NCBI GenBank assembly: GCA_963580285.1
Contig: OY757026.1
Location: 67,767,396-67,831,395, forward strand
Direction of reading: 5' to 3'
DNA from: Lucinisca nassula
Lineage: Eukaryota > Mollusca > Bivalvia > Lucinida > Lucinidae
DNA length: 64,000 bases
This document shows, piece by piece, positions 10,408 to 21,139 of this stretch. Each line of letters opens with the position of its first letter. Positions within the stretch are counted from its first letter, which is position 1. A program made the translations under genes and the position numbers. Below the pieces are notes generated by a model. It searched no databases. It was not told the DNA's origin and saw only the letters and a list, made by a program, of their open reading frames with translations.

Positions 10408-10713
10408 CATCACGAAAACACGCCTATATAATTTCGACTTTCTTGAACCCCACTTTTATATAGTAAAGCTAGGATTTACAGGGTAAACATTATTTTTCTT
10501 ATTCTGCTCTAAAATATAGATTGTGGTTACTCGTTAGAACCGCCTCGATGAGTTCGTTCTAACGAGTACCCATAATCTATATTTTGAGCAGAATTAAGAA
10601 AAGTATCATATTGTTTTCATCTTAAAATTCTAGTATTTTCGGCGGTAAAGTTTACAATATATTTGTATAGGCGTGTGGTCGTAATGATATTTGTATGGGT
10701 GTGTTTTCGTGAT
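10408..10713 (-). mobile_element. MITE-A copy, reverse orientation
   Basis: The left end CATCACGAAAACACGCCTAT and the right end GGTGTGTTTTCGTGATG are terminal inverted repeats. An extra, slightly diverged copy of the right end (ATAGGCGTGTGGTCGTAATG) lies just inside. The core palindrome is centred near 10549 and has one degenerate arm (GATGAGTTCGTTCTAACG). Confidence 0.85.
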
Positions 10714-11182
10714 GTATCCCAGACAGTGATTATATAGAGGATATTACTTTAGTGTTTATATATTTTATTAAATTTATTAAACTAGTTGATGAAAAGGGAT
10801 TAAATGCTAGGCTTAACCGAACACTCTGTCCCTTCTCCTCTACGAGTTTAATAAATTTAACGATACATGAATATTCTATTTATCATATGACATATTCACG
10901 ATTTCTTTTTTTTTTTTTTTTTTTACAAAATATGTCAATGATCTGCCATAAGTTAACGCGGCGTCGTTAAGGACGTCGAACGTATAACCTCAAGGTGCGT
11001 AAGTAATCTGCATATATAATCAACCAGTGGATTACCAAATTTAATACATGGCGACACAACTTTCCCTGACGCGACGTCATATGATAAACTGTATAAACCT
11101 CGGGTCAAGTGTCATCCAAACAACAAACAAGAAAATGCTTAAATAGAAGTAGAGGCAATGATCAATTAAGAAATAATCTCCA
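10714..11182. other. No feature recognised; poly-T at 10909-10924
   Basis: AT-rich sequence with a T16 run. The short word AAATAGAAGTAGAGGCAATG at 11141-11160 is a bare remnant of a PLE terminus, reading on the minus strand. Confidence 0.45.
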
Positions 11183-11342
11183 CGTACCGTGTGTTATCGT
11201 GATTAACACACGGTGTTGGAGGGCAGATTGCGAAATATTAATTCACGACGGCGAAGCCGGAGTGAATTAATATTCGCATCTGCCCGACAACACCGTGTGT
11301 TAATCACGATAACACACCGGGTGCGTGGAAATTATTTCGATT
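11183..11342. repeat. 160-bp palindromic element (fold-back MITE)
   Basis: Two arms of about 75 bp are inverted copies: GAAATAATCTCCACG, GTGTGTTATCGTGATTAACA and GAATTAATATTCGC-type words occur on both sides of a short CGACGGCGAAGCCGGAG centre at 11243-11259. Identity of the arms is high with a few indels. No terminal duplication could be defined with confidence. Confidence 0.85.
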
Positions 11343-11699
11343 CTAACATGATGCTAAACTGAAATACAGTAGTAACAAAGCGTTATCTTGGGGACTATTT
11401 TGCAGCGGATGTCGACAGAAGGAAATGTTTACATGCAACGTCACGATGACGCCAAATTGCACGCACCACGTTGACGACGTGAATTATCGCATATTTGCAA
11501 ACGCTGACGTTTCCACTGGGTTCAATGGGAAAAACGTTAACGTCATGTTAGAATGATCCATAAAGGCATTATGGATGGGTTTTACTTTTTCTTTTGTAAA
11601 AAAAAAAGCCCAGAAGACCGCAGCAATTAAAAGGGAATCAGATTGTAACCCTAAGAAACACTGAACAAGAAATCTCATTTAGAGTAGTTTTATTTGAAA
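11343..11699. other. No feature recognised
   Basis: Sequence between the palindromic element and a PLE relic. A run of A residues at 11598-11607. No homology recognised within the window. Confidence 0.4.
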
Positions 11700-12340
11700 A
11701 CAAGGTACAATACCAAGGTTATATTGTGAAATATTAACGCCAGAGGATGGCGCACGTGGAACATCACCATCCAAAAAAGGAAAGCTTACAATAAAAAAAT
11801 CAAAATCATCGCGTTTATCGTAAATTTTGCAAGAAACAAACCCATCCATATTAGATAAATGTAAATCCAAAAACGAGGCCTCGGTATCAGAAGAATTTGT
11901 TTAATTTAACTGAAGTTCTGTGGGGTAAATTTGACTGATCAAACCATCGAAAAAAGTATCATCAATATTTAAAAACATCCAAATATCTAGAATTGGAGCT
12001 CAATGCTTCAATGATTTCAGACCGGTTTTCAGCAGAAAGGGACATTATGAAGTCTCTCTCATAACAAAACAAAAACAGATCAGCCACACGTGGTGCACAA
12101 TTAGTACCCATCGGAATACCCACAACTTATCTAAATAACTTAGTACCAAATCTTATGTAAATATTGTCACGTGAGAGCTTCACACACCTTCTGACATGAC
12201 CATAAAGTGTAGTTTTTATGCTCTTCAGAAGTGAAAAATGCATTTCTTACATTACATACAAGATAGAGAGAGCCTTCCCTATGAAATGTCCATTCAGTTA
12301 AATCATTAAGTTTTTCTTTTATAAAAGCTAATTTCTTATT
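11700..12340 (-). pseudogene. PLE reverse transcriptase relic (fingers/palm/thumb part)
   Basis: The minus strand encodes recognisable PLE RT blocks in broken frames: the segment before the palm (DLTEWTFHREGSLYL, NAFFTSEEHKNYTLW), a degraded GTNCAP block and the block after the catalytic residues (FVSCKIYDKRDDFDF, FPFLDGDVPRAPS). Several indels and stops separate them. It is much more diverged than the 18-45 kb copies and lacks the 3' UTR. Confidence 0.85.
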
Positions 12341-12555
12341 TACCATTGCTGGGGCCGAACAACACAAACGGACAATGTTACGCGTAAAAACTAGTCCGAA
12401 AATGAATGCATCATATTCATAAGTTTACGAACACATTATGTTGGATATTACGTGAAATTATTTGTAAGGCAGTTTCAAATACGAATGTTACATTTTGAAT
12501 TAAAAACAATCGTGTACTACGGTTAATTTTTGCAAAATTAGTTCCAAAGTGTATG

Positions 12556-12821
12556 AAAAGTAGAAGTAAAACAATGATCAGGAATCGATACAATTAACTT
12601 ACTCCACCCACCAAAGACACCAAAGGGAAAGAAATACAAACATTAAGCGACCAGACCATAATGGAAACCTAAACAAAGGAAGGCCATAAGGACAGTTACT
12701 TTCCCACAAAATGGCCATATGGCCATCCAAAATTAAAAGACACAAGTGATACACACAGTAAGTAACAAACAACAACATGATTAAATCGCCACAGAAGAAC
12801 CGCCTTGGAACGGTCATATTT
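12556..12821 (-). mobile_element. PLE 3' end, 5'-truncated
   Basis: Antisense copy of the terminal 265 bp of the PLE, from AAAGTAGAAGTAAAACAATG to CCGCCTTGGAACGGTCA. Close to the 18-45 kb subfamily. Confidence 0.88.
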
Positions 12822-13387
12822 GAATACGGCATGGCATGAAATAAGGAAATATCTTCAATTTGACAGCTATAATATTTATCGGTGATGACAGGATTCCAAG
12901 ACGGACGATGTCATTATGTTATATGCAGGAAGAAGGCTACATAGCTGAAATTTTAAGGTATATACATTGATTACGGGTAAAATGCAAATTGTGGAAAGCA
13001 TATTTGACTAAATCTGAGCAATTCAGATTTACCGGGAAAACAAAATGGCGGTGCCCATGAAGCAAAAACATGTACAAAATATTCTGGTTTTCATAGTTAT
13101 GTTTTTTGAAAGAAACCTTTGTCCGAGTCGCTAGTATTTGATGTGAACTATTGATCTGCATCTGTTTTAGGAACTTTTAAATAGTTTTGAAAGCGGTTTA
13201 TTTTATTTATTTTTTTTTTTTGAGAAAGCGAAAATTACAGAATTGTATTTATTTTCAAATGCATTGGAATGTTGCTAATGAAAGAAACTATTTGTTGTAA
13301 TAACAAACCTTCTTCTACTGTGACAGGCATTTTAAAAGGAAATCAGAACCTTTTTGGGGGAAAAAAATAACATGCAAATCTGTCACC
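12822..13387. other. No feature recognised
   Basis: AT-rich; T run at 13208-13221. Nothing supportable was found. Confidence 0.4.
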
Positions 13388-13472
13388 TACATTTCGCCTG
13401 CTTAGTGCAATAACGGTGTATGCCAATATGACATAATGGCAGTTACATCGTTATTGCACTAAACAGACGATT
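13388..13472. repeat. Short palindromic element
   Basis: Inverted arms TTAGTGCAATAACG and CGTTATTGCACTAA with flanking GCCTGC/CAGACGA, around a loop that includes GCCAATATGACATAATGGC. Probably the hairpin core of a MITE. Confidence 0.6.
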
Positions 13473-13589
13473 TTTCTTTTGCAAATGTATTAAGGAACCT
13501 TAAGAGACGTCAAAACGGGAGACTAATAAGACTGTGATCAGAGTTTTCACTGGCCACAAATAGTCAAATACAGATACGCTTGCGATAAT

Positions 13590-13830
13590 CTTGTCAGCGC
13601 ACACTCACTTGTCTCGCGTTTCTAACGCGTGAGATACGCACGCGTAGTTCGCGCGTTTCAACTGCAAATTACATTTTAGCCAATGAATTTTCTTTATGAA
13701 AAACGCGAAACTGCGCATAAATCGCGATTTCCGACCAGCCAATCAGGCCTGCATGTCGATAACGCAGATAAAACCTTCTCTGCGTGTCCAAAGCAACCAA
13801 TCAATACCGCGTAACTATTTCGCTCTTATC
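13590..13830. repeat. ACGCG-rich segment
   Basis: In otherwise CG-poor DNA, CGCG occurs repeatedly: GCGTTTCTAACGCGTGAGAT, ACGCACGCGTAGTTCGCGCG, AAAACGCGAAACTGCGC, AATACCGCGTAAC. A second such segment at 16440-16830 contains similar words, so the two may be copies of one diverged repeat. Function unknown. Confidence 0.45.
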
Positions 13831-14107
13831 TTTTCTTCCAATTTAGGTTGTTTAAGTTCATTTTTTATTTATCTGATAACTTCCAAAACCAGAAACAGAA
13901 TAAATTGAAACAGAGAAAATAAAGGTAAATGGACAAGCCATTTATTCAGTTGCAGTAAAACTGTCCAATTTGCCTCGGGGTAAATGGTAAAATATATGTA
14001 CTGCATAGTGATTGAAGTTGACGAAGTTGACTGCCAAAATGCAGGATGTTTATTGATCAACAGTTTTATGACACCCAGGTGCACCTGAGAGCTATAAAGC
14101 TAGTTAT

Positions 14108-14338
14108 TTAACCCATTGTATGCTAGTGGACTCTTCCATTGCTATATGTTGGACAATTCCATTTTTTATATAAGGGGTGTCAGGCCTATTTTTTTCGTTT
14201 TCATTCAATTTTTGATGGAAAATTCTGTTAGCAAATAGTGCAGGCCCTGATCAGACGCCGCGTTCTGTGGCGTCTGATCTGGGCCTGCACTGTTTGCCAA
14301 GGTATCCATTTAGTGGTTTCCCGCAAACAATGGGTTAA
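14108..14338. mobile_element. MITE-D with palindromic core
   Basis: The ends TTAACCCATTGT (14108-14119) and ACAATGGGTTAA (14327-14338) are perfect 12-bp inverted repeats. The core is a long palindrome, AGTGCAGGCCCTGATCAGAC pairing with GTCTGATCTGGGCCTGCACT, with a GCCGCGTTCTGTGGC tip. Related cores are at 15.85, 22.7 and 24.95 kb. Confidence 0.85.
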
Positions 14339-14586
14339 AATAACACCTCATTATCTTCACTTTTCAAAATGTCAAGACCAGAAATAAACCTTTTTCATTC
14401 ACTCATTCACTCACAGAAGGGCTCATTTATTTATTTATTTCTTTATTGTAATTTATTTATTTATTGGCTTTTTCATAATTTATTTATCATCTGGTTAACA
14501 AGCCTATTAATGCACATCCTCTAAACGCCATTTTTTAGAGAAAAGTTGGGTTTACGGGGTATTGAACACGGAAACACGTCCATGTA

Positions 14587-15166
14587 CGAAAACCCGCCTA
14601 TACAAATACATTATAAACTTTACCGCCGGAAACACGAACATTTTAAGATGAAAAATTGTGATAGTTTTCTTATTTCTGCTCAAAATATAGATTGTGGGTA
14701 CTCGTTAGAACCGCCTCGAGTGCGCAAAATATAGATTGTTGGTACTTGTCAGAACCGCCTCATCGAGGCGGTTCTAACGAGTACCCACAATCTATATTTA
14801 GAGCAGAAATAAGAAAAATAAGATGTACCCCATTAAACCCCAGTTTTTCTATATAAAGTTGGGGTTCAAGGGGTCAAAATTATATAGGCATCTTTTCGTG
14901 ATGTTAACCCCACTTTTATATCGAAAAACTGGGGCTTACACGGGTATGTATAATTTTTCTTATTTTTGCTCGAAGCATAGAGTCTTGATACTGGTTAGAA
15001 CCGAACCGACCGTCGAGGCGGTTATAACGAGTACCCAAATCTTTGTTTTGAGCATAGACAAGAAAAATATAAGATTCTTGATTTGAAAATTTTCAGTTTT
15101 TTTGTGTTTTTTTTTTCAAATTTATAAAACTTCAATATATCTGAATATGCGTGCTTCCGTGATGTC
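14587..15166. mobile_element. Two MITE-A copies back to back
   Basis: The first copy (14587-14893) runs forward, with left end CGCCTATACAAATACATTA, a partly duplicated core (an aborted core at 14700-14720 followed by a complete one centred near 14762) and right end ATATAGGCATCTTTTCGTGA. The second (about 14890-15166) runs in reverse, starting with AACCCCACTTTTATATCG and ending GTGCTTCCGTGATG, with a degenerate core near 15005. They share the GTGATG boundary. Confidence 0.8.
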
Positions 15167-15304
15167 CGTCCACGCGCGTGACCTAAATGACACTTTTCCA
15201 GTCGAGCTATGCAGTCTGATGGAACATTCTGATGACAGCCCTTAATGTGATGCCAGCATATGCGAGTTAATTTCTATATTTGTTCCGGTGCAATATCCCA
15301 GATT

Positions 15305-15445
15305 TATAATGTCTCGCAAAGCAAGGGTCGTTGAATCGATTCCCGGCTTCTCCAGACTTTCAAATGACTATTTACACCGAGGTCCCGTCTCCATATAACC
15401 GCAGTTGCTGGTGGGACGTAAAAGTAACTCTCACACACGCAGTTT
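15305..15445 (+). mobile_element. SINE-C fragment
   Basis: Contains the B-box-like GTTGAATCGATTCCCGGC, then CTTCTCCAGACTTTCAAATG, ACCGAGGTCCCGTCTCCATA and GCTGGTGGGACGTAAAAGTA, matching the SINE-C body (intact antisense copy at 57369-57534). The tRNA-like start is degraded. Confidence 0.7.
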
Positions 15446-15489
15446 TATTGAAACAGAACAAAATCACTCGGACCACATGTGAACTGCAA

Positions 15490-15602
15490 CAACGAGCCAG
15501 GTGGATTTTTTCTCAGGGTACTACTCCTCTCAATAACGATCGGCCCGAAATAAGGGAAATAATCCTGAAAGGTAATTTCCAACAAAACCATAGAACAAAA
15601 AA
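15490..15602 (+). mobile_element. SINE-B 3' fragment
   Basis: Diverged match to the SINE-B body and tail: CAGGTGGATTTTTTCTCAGG, ATAACGATCGGCCCGAAATA, GGGAAATAATCCTGAAAG, then an A-rich tail. It follows the SINE-C fragment. Confidence 0.6.
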
Positions 15603-15837
15603 ACAACTTACTTTGTTAAGAATTTTCGAGTACTGGCCAGTGGTAATTAAGGAATTTTGTTGCAAACCTTTGAGTGTGACCTTACTATTGCCCCCCTCCC
15701 CACCCCACCACAAACACACAAACACACACCTAATGGCCTGGCCGAAGTGGCTGGTGCTATGGATAACATTGTATACTAAATAAGTATGACCAGTGTGCTT
15801 CGAGATATTAATTTTCACCCATATATTCCTAGCGGCC

Positions 15838-15922
15838 CTTTTTTGGGACATTGACAAACAGTGTAGACCCAGATAAGTCGTCTTGAACGTGGCGTCTGAT
15901 CTGAGTCTACACTTTTTGCTCA
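15838..15922. mobile_element. MITE-D core remnant
   Basis: ACAAACAGTGTAGACCCAGA and GTGGCGTCTGATCTGAGTCT with ACACTTTTTGC form the diverged palindromic core of MITE-D. The 12-bp termini are not recognisable. Confidence 0.6.
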
Positions 15923-16061
15923 AAGAACATACATTTTGGTACATCTTACATCAAACAACACATACCTGACACCCTTATTATTGTAATTGAACCACTCCAA
16001 ACGTGTAAAGTAGAAGATTACATTGTCATATGATTTAAAAAGTGTGTTTTTCAGGCGTCTA

Positions 16062-16160
16062 CAATATTTTTCCTATATCTGCTCCAAACATAGATTGTGG
16101 GTACTAGTTAGAAACAGCCATCAACGCCATGACAAGGCGGTTCTGATGAGCAGCCATTAA
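16062..16160 (+). mobile_element. MITE-A remnant
   Basis: TTTTTCCTATATCTGCTCCA, AACATAGATTGTGGGTACTA and AAGGCGGTTCTGATGAGC represent the core region of MITE-A with a disrupted palindrome. No terminal repeats remain. Confidence 0.6.
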
Positions 16161-16439
16161 CCAGTAAATAGCGGTGGCTTGTAAATTACATATCCCAGGG
16201 TAAATAATTACCCTCACCTGATCCCCTACCTATATGACATTCTTCAGAATACCCCAAGTGAGTTTTATCTCTAAAGGTGTTATGCAATTCAAAATGTAGG
16301 TGTGTTTGTTTATCCGAAGGAATCACTACTGATAAGAAAGACCAATTTATATACTGTCATTAATTCACGAACAAATTAAAAAAAAAAAACAACAAAAACA
16401 CATAAGGGTAAACACTAAACATACAAGCAACGAGGATTT

Positions 16440-16830
16440 TGATTGACCCGTGCTCTCGCAATCACTCGTTTTATCGTCACATACCTGTTTTATTCTTATT
16501 GGTTGAAATTCTCCCGCACAGAAACGCGTATTGAATTTGCCTAACGCGTTTCGAATGATCACTTTTATTGGCTAATATTTAACGCGTTGGTATCGCGTAT
16601 GAACGCAATGAACCGCGCATTGAAACGCGATAATTTCACACGCACGCAATGCGCGTATGTCACGCGGACAATACGCGTAAATGGACAAGTTTATCGCAAT
16701 CTTATCTGTACCATTTTCGCTACGTGTTCTTGCTCACAATTTATTTTAGTTATTTATTTTTTTTTTCAGTTATTTGTATGTTGCGCAAAAATAGTATAGC
16801 AAAGGAGGAACGCGTTATTAGCGTAATAAA
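16440..16830. repeat. ACGCG-rich segment
   Basis: Dense CGCG words (ACGCGTATTG, AACGCGTTTCGAATGATC, AACGCGTTGGTATCGCGTAT, GCGCGTATGTCACGCGGACA, AATACGCGTAAATGG). Similar in style to 13590-13830. The overlapping open frames in several registers look like a compositional effect, not genes. Confidence 0.45.
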
Positions 16831-17019
16831 AATGAAAAATATTCGAAACAAAATCTGAAAAACAAATAGTTTACGCATGGTAACGGACAACTCGACGCAT
16901 CCAACGTCTTGTATTGAAGAGCCGGGTATCAAGTTTTTTGTTTCTTTTCGTGTGATTAAAATATTACCCTTATTCATTAAGTAACACATCGAACATTGAA
17001 GTCTCCGAATGGATATGCT

Positions 17020-17092
17020 GCAGGGGTCGTGGCTTCGACCCCGGCCTTCTCCAGACACTCGAATGAGTCGTTAAACCGAGGTCCCATTCAAA
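17020..17092 (+). mobile_element. SINE-C fragment
   Basis: GTGGCTTCGACCCCGGCCTT (B-box region), CTCCAGACACTCGAATGAGT and AAACCGAGGTCCCATTCAAA match the SINE-C body. Both ends are lost. Confidence 0.65.
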
Positions 17093-17449
17093 GATAGAAA
17101 TGGGTATGGTTAAATTCATAATGTAACATTATAAGGGTTAAAGGACCACAAAATCATAGCAGTAACATACAGGCAATAGGTCGATTGTCTTTGGTTTATC
17201 AGGGTTTTTTTTCAAAAACCATTATTGTGGATATAAATAATCTTAGGACTGTCATGGCTTTCTCGCAAGCATACCAAATGTGTGGCATACTAAGAATAAA
17301 ATCTATGAATATACACACGATCAATGTCACAACTAGCGCCTTCAAATTATAATTATTGTTGTTCAGGAAATTGTATTGTTTTCGTTGTTTATGCTACAGC
17401 ATCAACGGACATTGAAGGGGTGAGGGGGGCTTGAAGAAATAGATTGGGC
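17093..17449. other. No feature recognised
   Basis: Unremarkable AT-rich sequence leading to a PLE end. The words GGGGGGCTTGAAGAAATAGA near 17426 match the first bases of repeat E. Confidence 0.4.
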
Positions 17450-17820
17450 TTCACTTTTATTTGTCTAAATCGTCGGGAGTAAGGGCGAGGATTGTGGCCA
17501 CGTAAAATCGATTTAAGCCCCCCCCCCCCTCCACCCCGCACATTGGAATTTATTTCCGCTGACCGTTCCAAGGCGGTTCTTCTGTCGCGGTTTATTTTTG
17601 TTCTGGATTATCTTCGGGTGTTTGTGTCGCTTATATTATTTTATATTGGATAGCCTATTGGCCATTTTGTGGTAAAGTAACTGTCCTTTTTGGCTTTCCG
17701 CTATTGATGTTTCCATTAGGTCTGTGGTTTCATGTTTGTGTTTTTCCCCTTTGGTGTCTCTGGTGGGAGCTTTGGGCTGATTGTATCGATTCCTGATCAT
17801 TGCCCCCACTTCTATTTTGC
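17450..17820 (+). mobile_element. PLE 3' end (pLTR part), older subfamily
   Basis: Sense-strand copy of the last 370 bp of the PLE: AAGGGCGAGGATTGTGGCCA, a C run, TTTCCGCTGACCGTTCCAAG, GGATAGCCTATTGGCCATTT and the terminus ATTGTATCGATTCCTGATCA to CACTTCTATTTT. 5'-truncated. Confidence 0.85.
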
Positions 17821-18204
17821 ATATCAGAGCTGTATTGTTTGTGCCGTGTGGTGGCTGTAAAAGGTCTCTCCGTACATGCATTTAATGCTCTAATTTTTCC
17901 AATCCTCATGGATTGCTTTTACAATTGCTTTTCATCGTTCCTTAATTTGGCATCCTTTTGATACCTGTTGAAGGTCTTGGTTTGACCGATGTTCGTATCT
18001 CGTTGTATAACAATTGCTTGTTTGATATGTATGGGCTTTTTATAGGCATAGCTGTTTTGTGGACTTTTGTTATACTCGCCTTCTTTTTGAAGCGCATTCT
18101 ATTTGAAGGATTAACAGTTCTTCCGTATACTGTTTAACTTAATTATCGGTATTAATATCGCTTTAGTTTGGACGGTATCGCCCCTTTAAACAAAAATGAG
18201 TATC
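17821..18204. other. No feature recognised
   Basis: T-rich sequence between two PLE pieces. Nothing matched the rest of the window. Confidence 0.4.
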
Positions 18205-18692
18205 ACAAATAAATTTAAACTAACATAATTTGCTATAAATACAATAAACCTGTTAGATCTATCATTTTTAATTTTAATAAACTTGTTTCTGATCTTGATA
18301 TTGACACCAAAACTCCTGATACATGTGATTGTAAAGATTCAAGTGTATTGCTATCCTGCTGCTGGTCATATTATTACTGGCAATTTCAAATTATTCCTGA
18401 TTCTAGGGTACGCAATATAATATCTAAAGGACCGAAATATCGATTTCCTTCTAAAATTGATTTCAATAAATGTAGAGATAAAATCGCTGCTGCCTTGAAT
18501 GAATTTGGTAATCGATGGTGTAAACGAGAGTATGTTGAGCATAAAGCTCCTAAGGAATGGAAACTTAGCATTCTGAAATTAGTAAACAAACGCATTTCTT
18601 TTTATTCGCAAAATACGAACTATTAAAATTACCTCCTAAACCTAAGACGTCTTTACGTCACCTTAAACTAGGTATTCAAGAATTTCATAGGA
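18205..18692 (+). mobile_element. PLE linker region with CxC motif, sense strand
   Basis: Encodes the piece between the endonuclease and the RT: a block corresponding to KPVRSIIFNF and DLDIDT, then the TCDCK motif (CxC, about 18330) known as the linker hallmark of N-terminal-endonuclease PLEs, then KGPKYRFPSKIDF, NRWCKREYVEHKAP and EWKLSILKLVNKRIS. A one-base deletion near 18615 shifts the frame; the region corresponding to KPKTSLRHLKLGIQEFH follows in another frame. It ends abruptly at 18692, where an opposed copy begins. Confidence 0.85.
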
Positions 18693-20872
18693 AAGTAGAA
18701 GTAAAACAAAGATCAGGAATCGATACAATTAACTTACTCCACCCATCAAAGACATCAAAGGGAAAGAAACACAAACATTAAGCGACCAGACCATAATGGA
18801 AACCTAAACAAAGGAAGGCCATAAGGACAGTTACTTTCCCACAAAATGGCCATATGGCCATCCAAAATAAAAAGACACAAGTGATACACACAGTAAGTAA
18901 CAAACAAAACCATAAATAAACCGCCACAGAAGAACCGCCTTGGAACGGTCAGTGGAAAGATTTCCACTGGGGGGCTTAAATCGATTTTACGTGGCCACAA
19001 TCCTCGCCCTTACTTCCGTCGCGATTTAGACAAATAATTTGTTCAGTCCGCATGAAGGCCTCCTAACTCATCAGTGCAACATCTCCGTGAACACAAAAAA
19101 TCGGAGAACCAAAGAGGTGAGACAACGGTGAGGACTCGACAGCCAGAAACCACTGAAATGCTGGAGCAAAAGAAAACCAACAGTTAGACTCCGATGGGCC
19201 CGACCAGAGACAGAGCATCAGGCACCAACCAACATTACCTTGAATTAGATCTCTCTAATTCTCAATAAGCCTTTACGTTGGAGCCGTCATAGGATCTGAG
19301 GCCTGACCCACCGGCGTGAAATGAAAGAGGGAAACAAAGTTGCCAACCGTGATTGGGTTAACTACCATGCATGCAGTCTGTCGTATAACATCCATGTCGT
19401 ACCCAATCTTTTTATATCGAAGAATGATTTTACGAAATTGGGTGCTGAAGTCTTTGCGGTTATATATTTTTCTGAATTTATATACTAAGTCACCATAAAA
19501 TTCGGGTTCCGATAGACCTTGTTGAAGAAGAGATTTAAGTCCAATATTGAATTTTAAAATTAAAACAGAATGGCGTCTATAAAATTTTGAAAAGGTTTTG
19601 CGTAGTTTATGGCACCGATAACCCTGATTAAGGAGTTTAGCCGTTAATAATTTATTACGAGTGTTGAAGTCAGTTACATGACTACACACTCTAGCAAATC
19701 GAATTAATTGCGAAATATAAACGCCATAGGATGGCGCACGAGGAACATCACCATCCAAAAAAGGAAAATTTACAACCTTCAAATCAGAGTCATCGCGTTT
19801 ATCATAAATTTTGCACGAAACAAACCCACCTACAATAGATAGATGTAAATCTAAAAACGGGGCCTCGGTATCAGAAGAATTTGCTTTATTTAATTGATGT
19901 TCTGGGGGGTAAATCTGACTGATCAAACCATCGAAATAGGTATTATCAATATTTAATAAATCATCTAAATATCTAGAAGTGGAGCTAAAAGCTTCAATAA
20001 TTTCAGATTGGTTATCAGTGGAAAGCGACAACATGAAGTCTCTTTCATAACAATACAAGAACAGATCAGCCACAAGAGGTGCGCAATTCGTACCCATCGG
20101 AATGTCCACAATTTGTCTAAATAACTTAGTACCGAATCTAATATACATAATGTCAAGTAGAAAGGTGAGGTCATCACACACTTTCTGACATGACCAAAGT
20201 GTATAATTCTTATGCTCTTTAGAAGTGAAAAATGCATTTCTGACATTACATGCAAGATAGACAGAATCTTCTCTGTGAAAAGCCCATTCAATTAAATCAT
20301 TAGGCTTTTCTTTTATAAGATTATGAGGAAGTGTAGTGTAAAGAGTGGAAAAATCGTAAGTAGACAGACTTGAAGCACGAAAATGTCTGGATTTCAATTT
20401 ATTTAAAACCTCATTCGAATTTTTTATAGACCAAAACAGATTTCTTCCCGATCTCTCAAAGACTTTATCACAATATTTAATCACATGCGTTTTAATGGCA
20501 GTAAGACAGGAAGTTAATAATTTAGAAAGTTCAGTTGTAGTGCAAGAGCTAGAATTTGCAATAACCCGTGCTTTGTAAGGTCTTTTATGAAGTTTTGGTA
20601 ACCAGTATAGCGTAGGAAGCTTGTCTTGGCCTTCGGTATCACACACAGCAAACTTGGTGGCTGAAATATGTTTACCTACTATAGCTCTCTCTTCAGCTAA
20701 AGGCTGAAGTTCATAGGCCTTAGTACCACCAAGCTCCTGCTTAAGCGTGTTAACATAGTGGAGCCGTCACACAACGACGACGTTGTTAGCGGCCTTGTCT
20801 GCAGGGGCCAAAACAAACTTCTTATGAAATTCTTGAATACCTAGTTTAAGATGACGTAAAGACGTCAAGCTT
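18693..20872 (-). mobile_element. PLE copy with complete 3' UTR and a long RT frame
   Basis: The antisense element runs from its 3' terminus (AAAGTAGAAGTAAAACAAAG, 18693) through the complete 3' UTR (to 19272) and the RT to 20872, where it is 5'-truncated in the linker. The truncation point overlaps by about 45 element bases with the end of the opposed piece at 18205-18692. The two pieces therefore form a head-to-head product covering nearly the same position, typical of PLE integration. Confidence 0.9.
19273..20872 (-). CDS. PLE reverse transcriptase, 5'-truncated, with one in-frame UGA
   Basis: The PLE RT copies element RNA at the integration site; its family is the sister of telomerase RTs. 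From 20872 the frame reads TSLRHLKLGIQEFH, a block including LAPADKAANNVVVV, a UGA codon (20767-20769), then RLHYVNTLKQEL without further stops to the terminator at 19273. Motifs: PTLYWLPKLHK; palm motif A TYDFSTLYTTLP; IPMGTNCAPLVADLF; catalytic SRYLDDLLNID (the DD pair); thumb region KLRKTFSKFYRRH. Sister PLEs have cysteine where this one has UGA, so selenocysteine is the likely reading. Without Sec insertion the frame downstream of the UGA encodes about 460 residues. The N-terminal endonuclease is missing here, so this copy cannot be autonomous. Confidence 0.85.
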
Positions 20873-21139
20873 GTCACGTGATTGTCGATTGAAAACATGG
20901 AAATTTTGTAGTGGAAAAAAATGTGAATTTTAAAGGAATAAAGGACAAGGGATACATAAACTATATATGTGAGTGGTTGTTCTTTTCCTCGTCTTTCCGA
21001 AAATGCAACTTTGATGACATTTGAGATTCGATATTTGAAGATATTGATCGATTGACACTTGACTGTCAGTGAATTTGAGGCGGGAAAATCTACAGCGTAC
21101 TACCGTAAACTCCCTGTCAATACAGTATGCCAATATATC

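Noticed and set aside
15331..15944. Overlapping 150- and 143-codon frames on opposite strands
   Set aside because: They run through SINE-C, SINE-B and MITE-D remnants and show no protein family features.
16365..17058. Several 60-100 codon frames
   Set aside because: They coincide with the ACGCG-rich segment and low-complexity A/T runs; no homology recognised.
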